Position numbers and translations under genes: made by a program. From JAWPMT01 sp965267435 (GTDB taxonomy: Bacteria > Bacteroidota > Bacteroidia > Cytophagales > Cyclobacteriaceae), in assembly GCA_965267435.1 (NCBI GenBank), contig OZ253960.1, positions 3,410,001-3,474,000 of the forward strand: a DNA stretch of 64,000 nucleotides, given 5' to 3'. Below the pieces are notes generated by a model. The model made no database searches. It was not told the origin of the DNA and saw nothing but the letters and a program-made list of their open reading frames with translations. Below are positions 52,883-61,486 of this stretch, piece after piece (the stretch's first letter is position 1; every line of letters begins with the position of its first letter).

Positions 52883-54031
52883 CTACCTTACTTGATCCCT
52901 CATCCACCCACTGCACCGATACCGTTCCTCGTGGTAGTGTCCATAAAGGTCATCCAGCTGTTTCACCACCCAATCAAACCCCAACTCTTCGCCCCAGGCA
53001 AATAGCCCCTTCGGGTAATTGACGCCGGCGGTCATGGCTGTGTCTATGTCTTCACGAGTGGCTATGCCAAACTGCAGCGTATCTGCCGCTTCGTTGATGA
53101 GCATGGCGAGGATGCGGTTTTTGATTCTAGCTCCCAATTCCTCGTCTTTGGTGGGGCCGAGATTGATCGCTCCATCGCGATAGTCATAATAACCACGACC
53201 GGACTTGCGGCCGAGGTAGCCAGCCTCCGACAACCGTTTCTGTGTAAATGCCGGTCGATACCGTGGCTCATAGTAGAAGGCGTTGAAGACCGTCTCAGTG
53301 ACCGTATAGTTGACATCGTTGCCAATAAAGTCCATCAACTCGAAGGGTCCCATCCGGAAGCCCCCCAGCTCTTTCATCGCCCAGTCGATCGTCGCAAAAT
53401 CCGCGATGCCTTCCTCATAGATCCGCAGGGCCTCACTGTAAAAGGGCCGGGCCACCTTGTTGACAATGAAGCCAGGGGTGTCTTTGGCCAACACCGTCAG
53501 CTTCCCCCACTCATCGATCAGACTTTTCGTGCTTGAGGTGACTTTCATGTCTGTTTGGATCGCTGGAATGATTTCAACCAGTCTCATCAGCGGCGCTGGA
53601 TTGAAGAAGTGCGTACCCACAAATCGCCGTGGATTGCTCAGTGCTGCGGCTATGGCTGTGACGGACAATGAGCTGGTGTTGGAAGCAAGGATACAGTCGT
53701 CAGACACACGCTTCTCTAGTTCCACAAACACGCGCTGCTTGAGGTCTATGTTCTCCAGGATGGCCTCGATGACGATATCACAGTCCTCAAAGGCGGACAG
53801 ACCATTGGGGTATTGGATATTCGAGGCGATGCGCTCCTTCTCGCTCTGGTCGATCTTGCCTTTCTCGATCAGTCGGCTCAGTACTTTGTCGAGCTGCTGG
53901 GCACTCCGCTCTTGTGCATCATCGCTCGTATCAAACAGCCGCACATCGCAACCGGCAGTACTCGCTACCTGGGCAATGCCGCTACCCATCGTCCCGGCGC
54001 CGATGACGCCCACTTTTAGTCTTTCGTTCAT
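52883..54031 (-). CDS. paaH: PaaH: 3-hydroxyadipyl-CoA dehydrogenase, 382 aa
   Basis: NAD-dependent oxidation of 3-hydroxyadipyl-CoA. Rossmann fold VGVIGAGTMGSGIAQVASTAG (about 6-26), catalytic FVGTHFFNPAPLMRLVEIIPA with the His near 140, and C-terminal 3HCDH domains (about 190-285 and 300-380: FRMGPFELMDFIGNDVNYTV). It is slightly longer than the usual 280-aa HbdA form because it keeps both C-terminal domains. Last gene of the first paa cluster; the gap to paaG holds dispersed repeats. Confidence 0.93.
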   Translation of the reverse strand: MNERLKVGVIGAGTMGSGIAQVASTAGCDVRLFDTSDDAQERSAQQLDKVLSRLIEKGKIDQSEKERIASNIQYPNGLSAFEDCDIVIEAILENIDLKQRVFVELEKRVSDDCILASNTSSLSVTAIAAALSNPRRFVGTHFFNPAPLMRLVEIIPAIQTDMKVTSSTKSLIDEWGKLTVLAKDTPGFIVNKVARPFYSEALRIYEEGIADFATIDWAMKELGGFRMGPFELMDFIGNDVNYTVTETVFNAFYYEPRYRPAFTQKRLSEAGYLGRKSGRGYYDYRDGAINLGPTKDEELGARIKNRILAMLINEAADTLQFGIATREDIDTAMTAGVNYPKGLFAWGEELGFDWVVKQLDDLYGHYHEERYRCSGWMRDQVR

Positions 54032-54038
54032 AGTCCCT

Positions 54039-54093
54039 GGTTCTTTGATCTTGGTTCGATGTTCGTGATGTTAGTTTTTCGTTCTTTGATCTT
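54039..54093. repeat. GGTTCTTTGATCTT low-complexity repeat between paaG and paaH
   Basis: GGTTCTTTGATCTTGGTTC (54039-54057) and GTTCTTTGATCTT (54081-54093). The first differs by one base from the copy at 28084-28102. Confidence 0.6.
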
Positions 54094-54113
54094 AGCCTTT
54101 GTGTTCGTAGATG

Positions 54114-54190
54114 TTGGTTGTTACCCCGGAGGGATAGGCCCATGACTCCGTCAATAGATTCATCGCTCCGGTGCCCTCCGCTCTGAATGA
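54114..54190. repeat. REP-like element in the paaG-paaH gap
   Basis: Contains the arms CGGAGGG (54127-54133) and CCCTCCG (54174-54180) enclosing a TCAATAGATTCATCGCTCCG core, with a GAATGACG end, the style of dispersed palindromic repeats in this phylum. Confidence 0.45.
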
Positions 54191-54206
54191 CGATTGAAAG
54201 ACTTAC

Positions 54207-55013
54207 TCACCTCCCCTTAAAGACCGGCCTGCGTTTCTCTACAAAGGCCGTGACACCCTCCTGGTAGTCCTCTGTTCCCGCAGCGGCTAACTGGAGTTCC
54301 GTCTCCAGTGCCAGCTGGTCGCCAAAGTTGTTGCTAAAGGAAGCATTGAATGCCTGTTTTGTCATGGCCAGACCACGTGTGGGCATGCTGGCCAGCTTTT
54401 GTGCCATCCTGTTGACTTCGTTGTCGAAAGTGTCCGCAGGGTACCACTTGTAGATCATACCCATGCGCTCGGCCTCCGCCGCGGAGATCTTTTCCCCGAG
54501 CATGGCTAGTGCGCGGGCCTTTGGCCACCCAATGGCGCGCGGAAGTGTGTAGGTACCTCCACTATCGGGAATGAGACCTATGGCACTGAATGCTTGCACA
54601 AATGATGCTTGCTCATGGGCCACGATGATGTCTGTCGCCAGTGCGAAATTGGCGCCGGCACCGGCGGCCACGCCGTTGACGGCGCCGATGATGGGCTTTT
54701 CGATCCGTCGAAGCCTTTTGACAATGGGATCGTATCGCTGCTCCAGCAAGTCGCGAAAAGGTGGGATTTGTGACTTATCGGGGTTGGTGATTTCCTTCAG
54801 GTCTTGCCCGGCGCAGAAAGATTTGCCCGAGCCAGTAAGAACAATGGCACGGACGGCATCGTCTTCGGCGCATTGGTCCAATGCGTTGATCAGCCCCTCA
54901 GCTAGTGCAGCATTGACGCTATTGAAGGACTCTGGTCGATTGAGGCGGATGGTTCCTACACCGTCAGCAATGTGGAGCAGTACTGCTTCTTGTTCCATGG
55001 TATTGTGGGGCAT
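54207..55013 (-). CDS. paaG: PaaG: 1,2-epoxyphenylacetyl-CoA isomerase (crotonase family), 268 aa
   Basis: Crotonase fold: VGTIRLNRPESFNSVN, oxyanion segment GKSFCAGQDLKEI, GAVNGVAAGAGANFALATDI, and SAIGLIPDSGGTYTLPRAIG in which Asp is the isomerase catalytic residue of the PaaG type. It converts the ring epoxide to oxepin-CoA. The start at 55013 follows the paaD stop by 2 bp; ATG 54998 is a possible shorter start. Confidence 0.9.
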   Translation of the reverse strand: MPHNTMEQEAVLLHIADGVGTIRLNRPESFNSVNAALAEGLINALDQCAEDDAVRAIVLTGSGKSFCAGQDLKEITNPDKSQIPPFRDLLEQRYDPIVKRLRRIEKPIIGAVNGVAAGAGANFALATDIIVAHEQASFVQAFSAIGLIPDSGGTYTLPRAIGWPKARALAMLGEKISAAEAERMGMIYKWYPADTFDNEVNRMAQKLASMPTRGLAMTKQAFNASFSNNFGDQLALETELQLAAAGTEDYQEGVTAFVEKRRPVFKGR

Positions 55014-55015
55014 GC

Positions 55016-55525
55016 TTACTTCAGGCACTTAAAATAGTCAAATGGCTCGAGACAGTCGTTGCATTGAAACAATGCCTTGCACGCCGTGGAGCCAAACTGA
55101 CTGACCATCCTGGTATTGTGGGAGCCACAATTTGTGCATTTTACGACCCTCGCTTCACCCAATAAAGCGCGCTTGTCAGCCGCCTCGTCCATCGGGGGAG
55201 CGATGCCATAAGCCGCCAATTGCTGTTTCCCTCGCTCGGTGATCATGTCGGTGGTCCAGGGAGGCGAAAGGACCAGGTTGACGGTGGGCTTGAAACCTCG
55301 ATCACGCAACTCCTTTTTGATATCGTCGGCCATCGTATCCATCGCCGGGCAACCAGAGTAGGTGGGCGTGATGTCTACAGTAACATCCTTGCCCTCGACC
55401 CGCACTTCCTGCACAACCCCCATGTCCATCAAAGTCAGCACCGGAATTTCCGGGTCAGCCACTGCCCATAGGGCCTCGCGGACCTGATCATTATCGATTT
55501 GGGGTATGGCGTGAGGTTTAGGCAT
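55016..55525 (-). CDS. paaD: PaaD: Fe-S assembly protein of phenylacetyl-CoA epoxidase (MIP18 family), 169 aa
   Basis: A DUF59/MIP18 domain (about 8-95: VADPEIPVLTLMDMGVVQEV, PTYSGCPAMDTM with a conserved Cys) and a C-terminal zinc-finger-like tail with VVKCTNCGS and FQCNDCLEPFDYFKC, giving four or five cysteines. It is needed for maturation of the PaaABCE complex. The 297 bp gap upstream, to paaC, contains the 15 bp tandem repeat. Confidence 0.9.
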   Translation of the reverse strand: MPKPHAIPQIDNDQVREALWAVADPEIPVLTLMDMGVVQEVRVEGKDVTVDITPTYSGCPAMDTMADDIKKELRDRGFKPTVNLVLSPPWTTDMITERGKQQLAAYGIAPPMDEAADKRALLGEARVVKCTNCGSHNTRMVSQFGSTACKALFQCNDCLEPFDYFKCLK

Positions 55526-55621
55526 TGGAGATCGACGATTTTGGACCCACCCCCGGCCCGCTTCCTCGGACGGCCTCCCAGGAGGGGAGTAGCTGAGCGG
55601 TATAATTTCGTAATCCGTACA

Positions 55622-55681
55622 GGCTTAGGGGTGCCCGGCCTAGGGGCGCCCGGCTTAGGGGTGCCCGGCTTAGGGATGGGA
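55622..55681. repeat. Four tandem copies of a 15 bp unit in the paaC-paaD gap
   Basis: Units start at 55622, 55637, 55652 and 55667. Units 1 and 3 are GGCTTAGGGGTGCCC, unit 2 differs by two bases (GGCCTAGGGGCGCCC), unit 4 is GGCTTAGGGATGGGA. Confidence 0.85.
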
Positions 55682-55822
55682 AGGGTTTAGTCCACAGGAC
55701 CGAAGCGACAGCGGAGCCCTGGACAGCCCGACCCGGTAGTGAGAGACTGGGGTATCTCATTGTTTTTGCTGCATGGCCCTCTCTCCACTTCAGGGGAAGC
55801 CCCAAACCCTTTAAGCCCCACT

Positions 55823-56575
55823 TCACCATTGCATATCGGGATAGGCCCGCTGCATGTACTGCAACTCGCTGAGGATGTATCCGAGGTGTTCGGAGTGGAT
55901 GCCCTGCTTTCCGAGTGTCATTCTGGAAGGACCTTCAGGTCTCTGAAGTGTGGCATCAGAAAAAACGCTGGCAATCGTCTCTTGACTCCGTGTCTTTATG
56001 CTCGCCAGATCGGCACCCACGCCTTGGGCGAACATCTCCTCCTCAACCGGGGACACCTGATACAGCTCGTCCACGAACGGGAAGAGGTGATCGATGGCAG
56101 CCTGCATGCGCTGGTGGCTCTCCTCGGTCCCATCTCCCAGGCGCTTCACCCACTCGGAGCTGAAACGGAGGTGGTAACGCGACTCCTTTACCGACTTGGC
56201 AGCAATCGCGGCGATGGTCTCGTCCTTGCTGGTCATCAACTGCTCAAGCAGAGGCAGATGGTAGCTATCAAAAAGAAACTGCCGGCCAATGACATGTGCA
56301 AAATCCGTGTTCGGCTGCTCCACAAGCCACACGTGTCGGTACTCCCGGTCGCTGCGGAGCATGGCGATGCTGTCCTCTGTAGCGCCGTCACCCCGCAACT
56401 GCGCGGCGTACTGGAAATAGCTACGCACCTGGCCAAACAGGTCCAGCGACATATTCGTCAGCGCGATGTCCGTTTCGAGGGTAGGCCCATGTCCACACAG
56501 CTCAGACAACCGATGGCCAAGGATCATCGAGTTGTCCCCTAGCATGAGCAGGTATTGGTACACTGAGTCCTTCAT
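55823..56575 (-). CDS. paaC: PaaC: phenylacetyl-CoA epoxidase structural subunit, 250 aa
   Basis: All-helical ferritin-like fold (YLLMLGDNSMILGHRLSELCGHGP, LTNMSLDLFGQVRSYFQYAAQL, DFAHVIGRQFLFDSYHLPLLEQL). PaaC pairs with PaaA but usually does not bind the diiron centre. It starts 1 bp after paaB ends. Confidence 0.93.
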   Translation of the reverse strand: MKDSVYQYLLMLGDNSMILGHRLSELCGHGPTLETDIALTNMSLDLFGQVRSYFQYAAQLRGDGATEDSIAMLRSDREYRHVWLVEQPNTDFAHVIGRQFLFDSYHLPLLEQLMTSKDETIAAIAAKSVKESRYHLRFSSEWVKRLGDGTEESHQRMQAAIDHLFPFVDELYQVSPVEEEMFAQGVGADLASIKTRSQETIASVFSDATLQRPEGPSRMTLGKQGIHSEHLGYILSELQYMQRAYPDMQW

Positions 56576-56576
56576 A

Positions 56577-56867
56577 TCAGATGTGCTTCAAGTCGTCGGG
56601 CAAATTGTAAAACGTGGGGTGACGGTACACCTTGTCCTGGGCGGGTTCGAACAGCTCGCCATTCTCTGTAGGATTGGAGGCCGTGATGTGCTTTGACTCG
56701 ACGACCCAGATGCTGACCCCTTCCTGTCTCCGGGTGTAGACGTCACGGGCGTTTTCGATAGCCATGGTTGCGTCAGCGGCATGGAGACTGCCTACGTGCC
56801 GGTGCTCGAGACCGTTTTTACTTCGAATGAAGACTTCGAATAGGGGCCATTGTTTTTTTTCGCTCAT
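56577..56867 (-). CDS. paaB: PaaB: small subunit of phenylacetyl-CoA epoxidase, 96 aa
   Basis: The family pattern is clear: WPLFEVFIRSKNGLEHRHVGSLHAADATMAIENARDVYTRR near the N-terminus and the C-terminal DKVYRHPTFYNLPDDLKHI. It bridges PaaAC units. The four-helix-bundle gene separates it from paaA, which normally adjoins. Confidence 0.93.
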   Translation of the reverse strand: MSEKKQWPLFEVFIRSKNGLEHRHVGSLHAADATMAIENARDVYTRRQEGVSIWVVESKHITASNPTENGELFEPAQDKVYRHPTFYNLPDDLKHI

Positions 56868-56872
56868 GTTCT

Positions 56873-57310
56873 TGTGATTAGTGATTGGAAACTAGTGACT
56901 AGTTGACCTCATTCACGAGATGCTTTTTTGTTTCTTCAAGTAATTGATGTAACCATTGAGTAGTCTTCCGATATTATCGATTTCCTTTTCTAACTCCTTC
57001 AGCCTCTCTTCATCTATGAACCCATGATCAAAGGCACAAGTCAGATGATCATGAGACTCCGCTAGTGAACCTCTTGCAATGCGACAGAATTGCATATTTT
57101 CTTGATAATGAAAACGACCATGTCCCTCAGCGATGTTAGCGCAGATTGACCTCGAGGATCTAATCAACTGATCTGCCAAGCGATATTTCTCGTCCTTAGG
57201 GAAGCTTTGAGACAGACTATAGATCTCCTCGCGAAATCTGCGACTTCGTTGCCAAAGATCAAGCTCCGTAAATGTTCTTCCTTGCATCGAATCACTAATC
57301 ACTAATCACT
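56873..57310. repeat. AGTGATT/AATCACT heptamer repeats flanking the four-helix-bundle gene
   Basis: Two direct GTGATT-type heptamers at 56873-56886 and three AATCACT heptamers at 57290-57310 form an inverted pair either side of the inserted gene. The arms are low complexity and could fold with each other. Confidence 0.6.
56913..57287 (-). CDS. Four-helix-bundle protein (23S rRNA intervening-sequence type), 124 aa
   Basis: S23-type family pattern: FTELDLWQRSRRFREEIYSLSQSFPKDEKYRLADQLIRSSRSICANIAEGHGR ... LAESHDHLTCAFDHGFIDEER, ending in a helix KEIDNIGRLLNGYINYL. Homologues are found in rRNA intervening sequences and as orphan genes; Avd of diversity-generating elements is a cousin. It has no role in phenylacetate use and sits between paaA and paaB. 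Start ATG 57287, the ATG in front of the conserved GRTFTEL; an ATG five codons earlier lies in the repeat. Confidence 0.88.
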   Translation of the reverse strand: MQGRTFTELDLWQRSRRFREEIYSLSQSFPKDEKYRLADQLIRSSRSICANIAEGHGRFHYQENMQFCRIARGSLAESHDHLTCAFDHGFIDEERLKELEKEIDNIGRLLNGYINYLKKQKSIS

Positions 57311-57329
57311 TCTTACTCGTATCTGATCA

Positions 57330-57388
57330 TTGATGGGTTGAGAAGTTGAAGAGTATTTAAAAAACCTATCAACTCATCAACCTATCAA
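57330..57388. repeat. Long imperfect inverted repeat in the paaA/four-helix gap
   Basis: TTGATGGGTTGAGAAGTTGA (57330-57349) pairs with TCAACTCATCAACCTATCAA (57369-57388) at most positions, around an AT-rich loop. Repeated GTTGA units make it low complexity. Confidence 0.55.
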
Positions 57389-57391
57389 CTC

Positions 57392-58345
57392 CTAGCCAGT
57401 TTCCCGTAGCTCCCCCGCTTTCTTCTCCGCATATGCCGTAGCTGCGTCTCTTACCCAAGCCCCGTCGTCCCATGCTTTCTGTCGGGCGGCGATGCGCTCT
57501 TTGTTGCAGGGGCCATGTCCTTTCACCACTTGCCAAAACTCTTCCCAGTCGATCTCGCCAAAGTCGTAGTGCCCACGCTCCTCATTCCACTTCAGATCTG
57601 GATCTGGCACCGTCAATCCGATGTAGTCGGCTTGAGGCACTGTATTGTCAATGAACTGCTGTCGCAACTCGTCATTGGTCTTGCGCTTGATCTTCCATCG
57701 CATTGATTGCGCGGTGTGTGGGGAGTCCTCATCCCTGGGGCCAAACATCATCAGCGAAGGCCACCACCACCGATTGAGGGCGTCCTGCGCCATGGCCTTT
57801 TGCTCAGGCGTACCATTGGCAAGTCCCATCATGATCTCATACCCCTGGCGCTGATGAAAGCTCTCTTCCTTGCAGATCCTCACCATCGCCCGGGCATACG
57901 GACCAAAAGAAGTGCGGGTCAGCATCACCTGGTTGATGATGGCGGCACCATCTACCAGCCAGCCAATGGCGCCGATGTCTGCCCAAGTCAGTGTCGGGTA
58001 GTTAAAAATGCTGGAGTACTTGGCCTGACCTGAGAGGAGCTGCTCGGTCATCTCATCGCGGCTAATACCCAGGGTCTCCGCAGCACTGTACAGATACAGA
58101 CCGTGCCCTGCTTCATCCTGCACCTTGGCCAACAAGGCCACTTTTCGTCTCAGTGACGGGGCTCTCGTGATCCAGTTACCCTCTGGCAACATACCGACGA
58201 TCTCTGAATGCGCATGCTGCGAGATCTGACGGATATGTGTCTTGCGGTACTTCTCCGGCATCCAGTCTTTGGGCTCGATGATCTCGCCCGCGTCAATGCG
58301 CTCGTTGAACCGATCTTCTAAACTCTTTACTTGTGCTTCATCCAT
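57392..58345 (-). CDS. paaA: PaaA: catalytic subunit of phenylacetyl-CoA 1,2-epoxidase, 317 aa
   Basis: Diiron oxygenase subunit with ferritin-like fold. Both EXXH motifs are visible: KVQDEAGHGLYLY (near 95) and CKEESFHQRQGYEIM (near 158). It oxidises the aromatic ring of phenylacetyl-CoA to the epoxide. Separated from paaE by 3 bp, from paaB by the four-helix-bundle insert. Confidence 0.96.
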   Translation of the reverse strand: MDEAQVKSLEDRFNERIDAGEIIEPKDWMPEKYRKTHIRQISQHAHSEIVGMLPEGNWITRAPSLRRKVALLAKVQDEAGHGLYLYSAAETLGISRDEMTEQLLSGQAKYSSIFNYPTLTWADIGAIGWLVDGAAIINQVMLTRTSFGPYARAMVRICKEESFHQRQGYEIMMGLANGTPEQKAMAQDALNRWWWPSLMMFGPRDEDSPHTAQSMRWKIKRKTNDELRQQFIDNTVPQADYIGLTVPDPDLKWNEERGHYDFGEIDWEEFWQVVKGHGPCNKERIAARQKAWDDGAWVRDAATAYAEKKAGELRETG

Positions 58346-58348
58346 ATG

Positions 58349-59416
58349 TTATGCATCAAAATCTACCTCTACTTTGTCACTGGTCGGAATGGCCTGGCAA
58401 GTGAGAATAAAGCCATCAGCCAGCTCATCTTCCTCCAACCCATAATTGAGCAGCATCTCCGCAGTGCCCTTGACGAGTTTTGCCTTGCAGGTGCAGCACA
58501 CGCCTCCCTTGCAAGCGAAGGGCATATCCGCACCATTCGCAAGTGCTCCATCAAGGATACTCTCCTTGCCTTGGGGTATTCTAAAGTTAAAGCTTTTCCC
58601 TCCTTCGTGGATGGTGATGTCTGAGGCATCGCCATGGACATGACTGGCCACTTCTTCGCGCCGGGCGACGGTGGCTCCTGCAGTGGTGAACAACTCGAAG
58701 TGTATTCTGTCCCTATCGACGCCGTGAGCCAGCAGGTACTCGTTGATCATGAGCGTCATTGCCTCTGGTCCACAACTAAAGAAGTGGTCGACATCCGCGG
58801 GTTCACAGATGGTTTTGAAAATGATGTCCAGTTTGTCCTCATCCATCCGCCCATTGAAGAACTCGACCTGACGGTGCTCCTGAGTAAGGAAATAGAAGAT
58901 CTCCAATCGATCGAGGTGTTGGTTCTTCAATGCTTCTAATTCCTCCTTCAAAATGATTGAGGCGACCGTCCTATTGACATAGAAGAGCTTGAAAGTGGAA
59001 TTGGGCTCCTCTGAGAGATGGCACTTGATGATCGAAAGTATGGGTGTAATGCCACTGCCCGCGGCAAATGCCACGTAGTCTCTTTTCTTATCCGCGTCGA
59101 TGTCAACGTGAAACCGACCCTCCGGCCCCGCTACCTCCAGCTGATCTCCTACCTGCAAATGGTCGTTTACGTAGGTGGAGAACTTACCCCCCTCCAGCTT
59201 TTTGACACCTATCTGCCACTCATCGTCCTGCGGAGACGAACAGAGGGAGTAGGACCTACGCACCTCTTCTCCATCGATGGTGGCCCTGACGGGAAGGTAC
59301 TGCCCAGCCTTGTAGCGGAATCGATCGCGCGCATCGTCTGGGATATCCAGACTGACGATCGTACAATCATCCGTGGTCTTCTCCAGTGCCTTTATCCTGA
59401 GGGGTGAAAATTCCAT
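58349..59416 (-). CDS. paaE: PaaE: reductase of phenylacetyl-CoA epoxidase, 355 aa
   Basis: Transfers electrons from NADPH to PaaA. FAD-binding domain (about 5-105; RRSYSLCSSPQDDE), NAD domain (about 110-225; FAAGSGITPILSIIK) and a C-terminal 2Fe-2S ferredoxin domain with PFACKGGVCCTCKAKLVKG and a final Cys in ILTCQAIP. First gene of the cluster; its promoter overlaps two TetR-like dyads. Confidence 0.95.
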   Translation of the reverse strand: MEFSPLRIKALEKTTDDCTIVSLDIPDDARDRFRYKAGQYLPVRATIDGEEVRRSYSLCSSPQDDEWQIGVKKLEGGKFSTYVNDHLQVGDQLEVAGPEGRFHVDIDADKKRDYVAFAAGSGITPILSIIKCHLSEEPNSTFKLFYVNRTVASIILKEELEALKNQHLDRLEIFYFLTQEHRQVEFFNGRMDEDKLDIIFKTICEPADVDHFFSCGPEAMTLMINEYLLAHGVDRDRIHFELFTTAGATVARREEVASHVHGDASDITIHEGGKSFNFRIPQGKESILDGALANGADMPFACKGGVCCTCKAKLVKGTAEMLLNYGLEEDELADGFILTCQAIPTSDKVEVDFDA

Positions 59417-59463
59417 ACTAACAATTATTAGTGTAAAACTAATGACTATTAGTATGAGTTCAA
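59417..59463 (-). promoter_or_regulatory. paaE promoter with two TetR-type operator dyads
   Basis: Minus-strand promoter: TTG (59463-59461), 19 bp spacer, TAGTTTTA (59441-59434). Perfect dyads ACTAA-N6-TTAGT lie at 59417-59432 and 59438-59453, centres 21 bp (two helical turns) apart. One covers the -33/-7 spacer and overlaps the edge of the -7 box, the other the expected start site, so a repressor bound here would block transcription. Confidence 0.65.
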
Positions 59464-59473
59464 AAATGCGGGA

Positions 59474-61486
59474 TTACTCGACCCTTTTGACATCCATTCG
59501 CTGCATCGGATCCCAAACCTCGGGAATGCCCTCCTTCAGGATCTTCTCGCACCTGGCGAAATAGATCTGAGCTGCCGTATCCATCGCATTGACATCGAGC
59601 ACCTTGCTGAAGAGTTTCTTTGCCAACTTGAACTCACCTCGTATGTAGAGGGCTATACCCTGCTGGAAGTCTGGGTCCGTCTGCTGTCTGAGATCGCGCT
59701 GCTCGTCAGTCAGGCCATTGAGTACTTCGAAGACTTCTATCGCCTCATTTCTCCCTTTGACGACTACATTGTCAAGGAAGCGAATGGCGTATTTCTTGGG
59801 GTCTTTGATCCCTTCGAAGACCTCACTGCTCATGACGATGCTAGTACCGTAGACGGAAGACAAGCCCTCCATGCGGGATGCGGTGTTTACGGCATCACTG
59901 ATTACCGTCGTTTCCATTCTTGTGAGCTCGCCGATGGTGCCGAGAATCAGGTGGCCCGTATGAAGTCCCACACCCACGTCGATAGGAATCTGGCCGTTTT
60001 GGACCCTCAAGCTATTGAAATCCCGCACGGCTATTTGTGTGTCAACGGCACAGTCGATAGCATCTTCAATCTGATTGGCAAACAATGCCATCACGGAATC
60101 GCCAATGTACTTGTCCACGAAGCCGTTGTTGGCACGGACACAGGGCACGACGCATTCCAGGTAGGAATTGATGAAGTCGAAGTTTTCCTGCGGCGTCATC
60201 ACTTCTGAGAACTTGGTGAATCCTCGGATATCCGAAAACATCACGGTCATGTTGCGCTCGACATTGTCTCCGAGCTGCACTTCCTCTATGCTCTTCTTGT
60301 TGAGGTAGTCGAGAAATTCGCTTGGTACAAACCGTTTGTTGGCCTCATTGACTTTTAAGAGCTTTTCATTGGCTTGGGCCAACTCCTGTGTTCGATCTTC
60401 CACTTTCTCCTTGAAGAACTGGAGCTGCTCGATGATCTTATCGCGCATGACGTTGAAATTGAGCGTCAACTTGCCGATTTCATCCTGGGTGAAAGTGCTG
60501 ATTTGTCCCGTGACGAACGTGAAGTTGCTCCCTACAAATCTGGTGATGTAGGAGGTAAGGTCCGTCAATGGAACGGTGATACGGCGAGAAATAACGAAAC
60601 TCATCCAAACACCGAAGAGAAGGAAAGCGGCGATTACACCAATTGAAATCCACTGAAGTAGGGCGTATTGGCGGGCCTTACCTATTTCGGCCTTGAGTAA
60701 GAGTTCGTCAAAGTCCGCGGACAGCATCTTCTCAGTTTCGTCCAGTTGTTTCTTGAGACCCGAATTGTCATAGAGCCCGATCTGCCTGTCCATATCCACC
60801 ACCTCACGGAATAGGTTCTGGTAGTTTCTGATAACAGCCGCAAGTTCTGCTTTGCGTTCCGCTGAGAGATTTCGATTGCTCTCTATCTCCCCAATAATGG
60901 CTTTGGCCCGATCATTCAAGCGGCGCAAATACATATTCTCGTGCCGGAGGAGAAAGTCCTTCTCATGGCGCCGCATCATGAGCAGGTCCTGCATGTTTAC
61001 CACATCGATCGTCTCCAACTCATGGGCAGCATCCCGCATCCTGCCGATGGTATTGTAGTCCTTGTAGCCGCGCTCTCGGATGAGGTTGGTCAATTGGGTG
61101 AAGATGGTGTCATAGGCTTGCACATGGATCCGAATGGAATCCAAGTCCCCACCCAAACCAAATCTGAGGGCCACATCGTTTTGGCTAAGTTCGAACAGGT
61201 TAGCGCGAACGTCGTTGAACAGTCGCTTGTGATGATCGATGTATTGGCTTGTGCCAAATTCGAAAAAGACGCGATTCTTCGTCTCCTGGGTGAAGAAGTT
61301 GAGTTGGTTTTTGTAGTCTTTCAGCAGGTAGCCATGTGTCGTTTCCAAGGTCCTAAAGACCTCATCGACTCTGCTTCTCTGATCGAGGTAAGTGAAGTTG
61401 ATTAGGACGATGACGAGGTTGGAACTGACAAAAACCAGAAACCAAAAGACCAGCTTGTGTCGAAGGGATCTGAATCTGAAATGCAT
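59474..61486 (-). CDS. Membrane class III adenylate/guanylate cyclase with HAMP domain, 670 aa
   Basis: Transmembrane helix 1 (about 14-35), a large extracytoplasmic helical sensing region (about 36-280; coiled coil), helix 2 (about 285-310), HAMP (about 311-365), a coiled coil, and a cyclase domain (about 400-580). The cyclase shows FSDIRGFTKFSEVM (first metal Asp), FVDKYIGDSVMALF (second) and HTGHLILGTIG. The C-terminal tail carries helical repeats (TPR-like: GIALYIRGEFKLAKKLFSKVL). It lies between the TetR gene and paaE; functional link to phenylacetate is not shown. Confidence 0.92.
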   Translation of the reverse strand: MHFRFRSLRHKLVFWFLVFVSSNLVIVLINFTYLDQRSRVDEVFRTLETTHGYLLKDYKNQLNFFTQETKNRVFFEFGTSQYIDHHKRLFNDVRANLFELSQNDVALRFGLGGDLDSIRIHVQAYDTIFTQLTNLIRERGYKDYNTIGRMRDAAHELETIDVVNMQDLLMMRRHEKDFLLRHENMYLRRLNDRAKAIIGEIESNRNLSAERKAELAAVIRNYQNLFREVVDMDRQIGLYDNSGLKKQLDETEKMLSADFDELLLKAEIGKARQYALLQWISIGVIAAFLLFGVWMSFVISRRITVPLTDLTSYITRFVGSNFTFVTGQISTFTQDEIGKLTLNFNVMRDKIIEQLQFFKEKVEDRTQELAQANEKLLKVNEANKRFVPSEFLDYLNKKSIEEVQLGDNVERNMTVMFSDIRGFTKFSEVMTPQENFDFINSYLECVVPCVRANNGFVDKYIGDSVMALFANQIEDAIDCAVDTQIAVRDFNSLRVQNGQIPIDVGVGLHTGHLILGTIGELTRMETTVISDAVNTASRMEGLSSVYGTSIVMSSEVFEGIKDPKKYAIRFLDNVVVKGRNEAIEVFEVLNGLTDEQRDLRQQTDPDFQQGIALYIRGEFKLAKKLFSKVLDVNAMDTAAQIYFARCEKILKEGIPEVWDPMQRMDVKRVE

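Noticed and set aside
55739..56542. 267-codon plus-strand frame opposite paaC
   Set aside because: Antisense shadow of a well-conserved paa gene; no known family.
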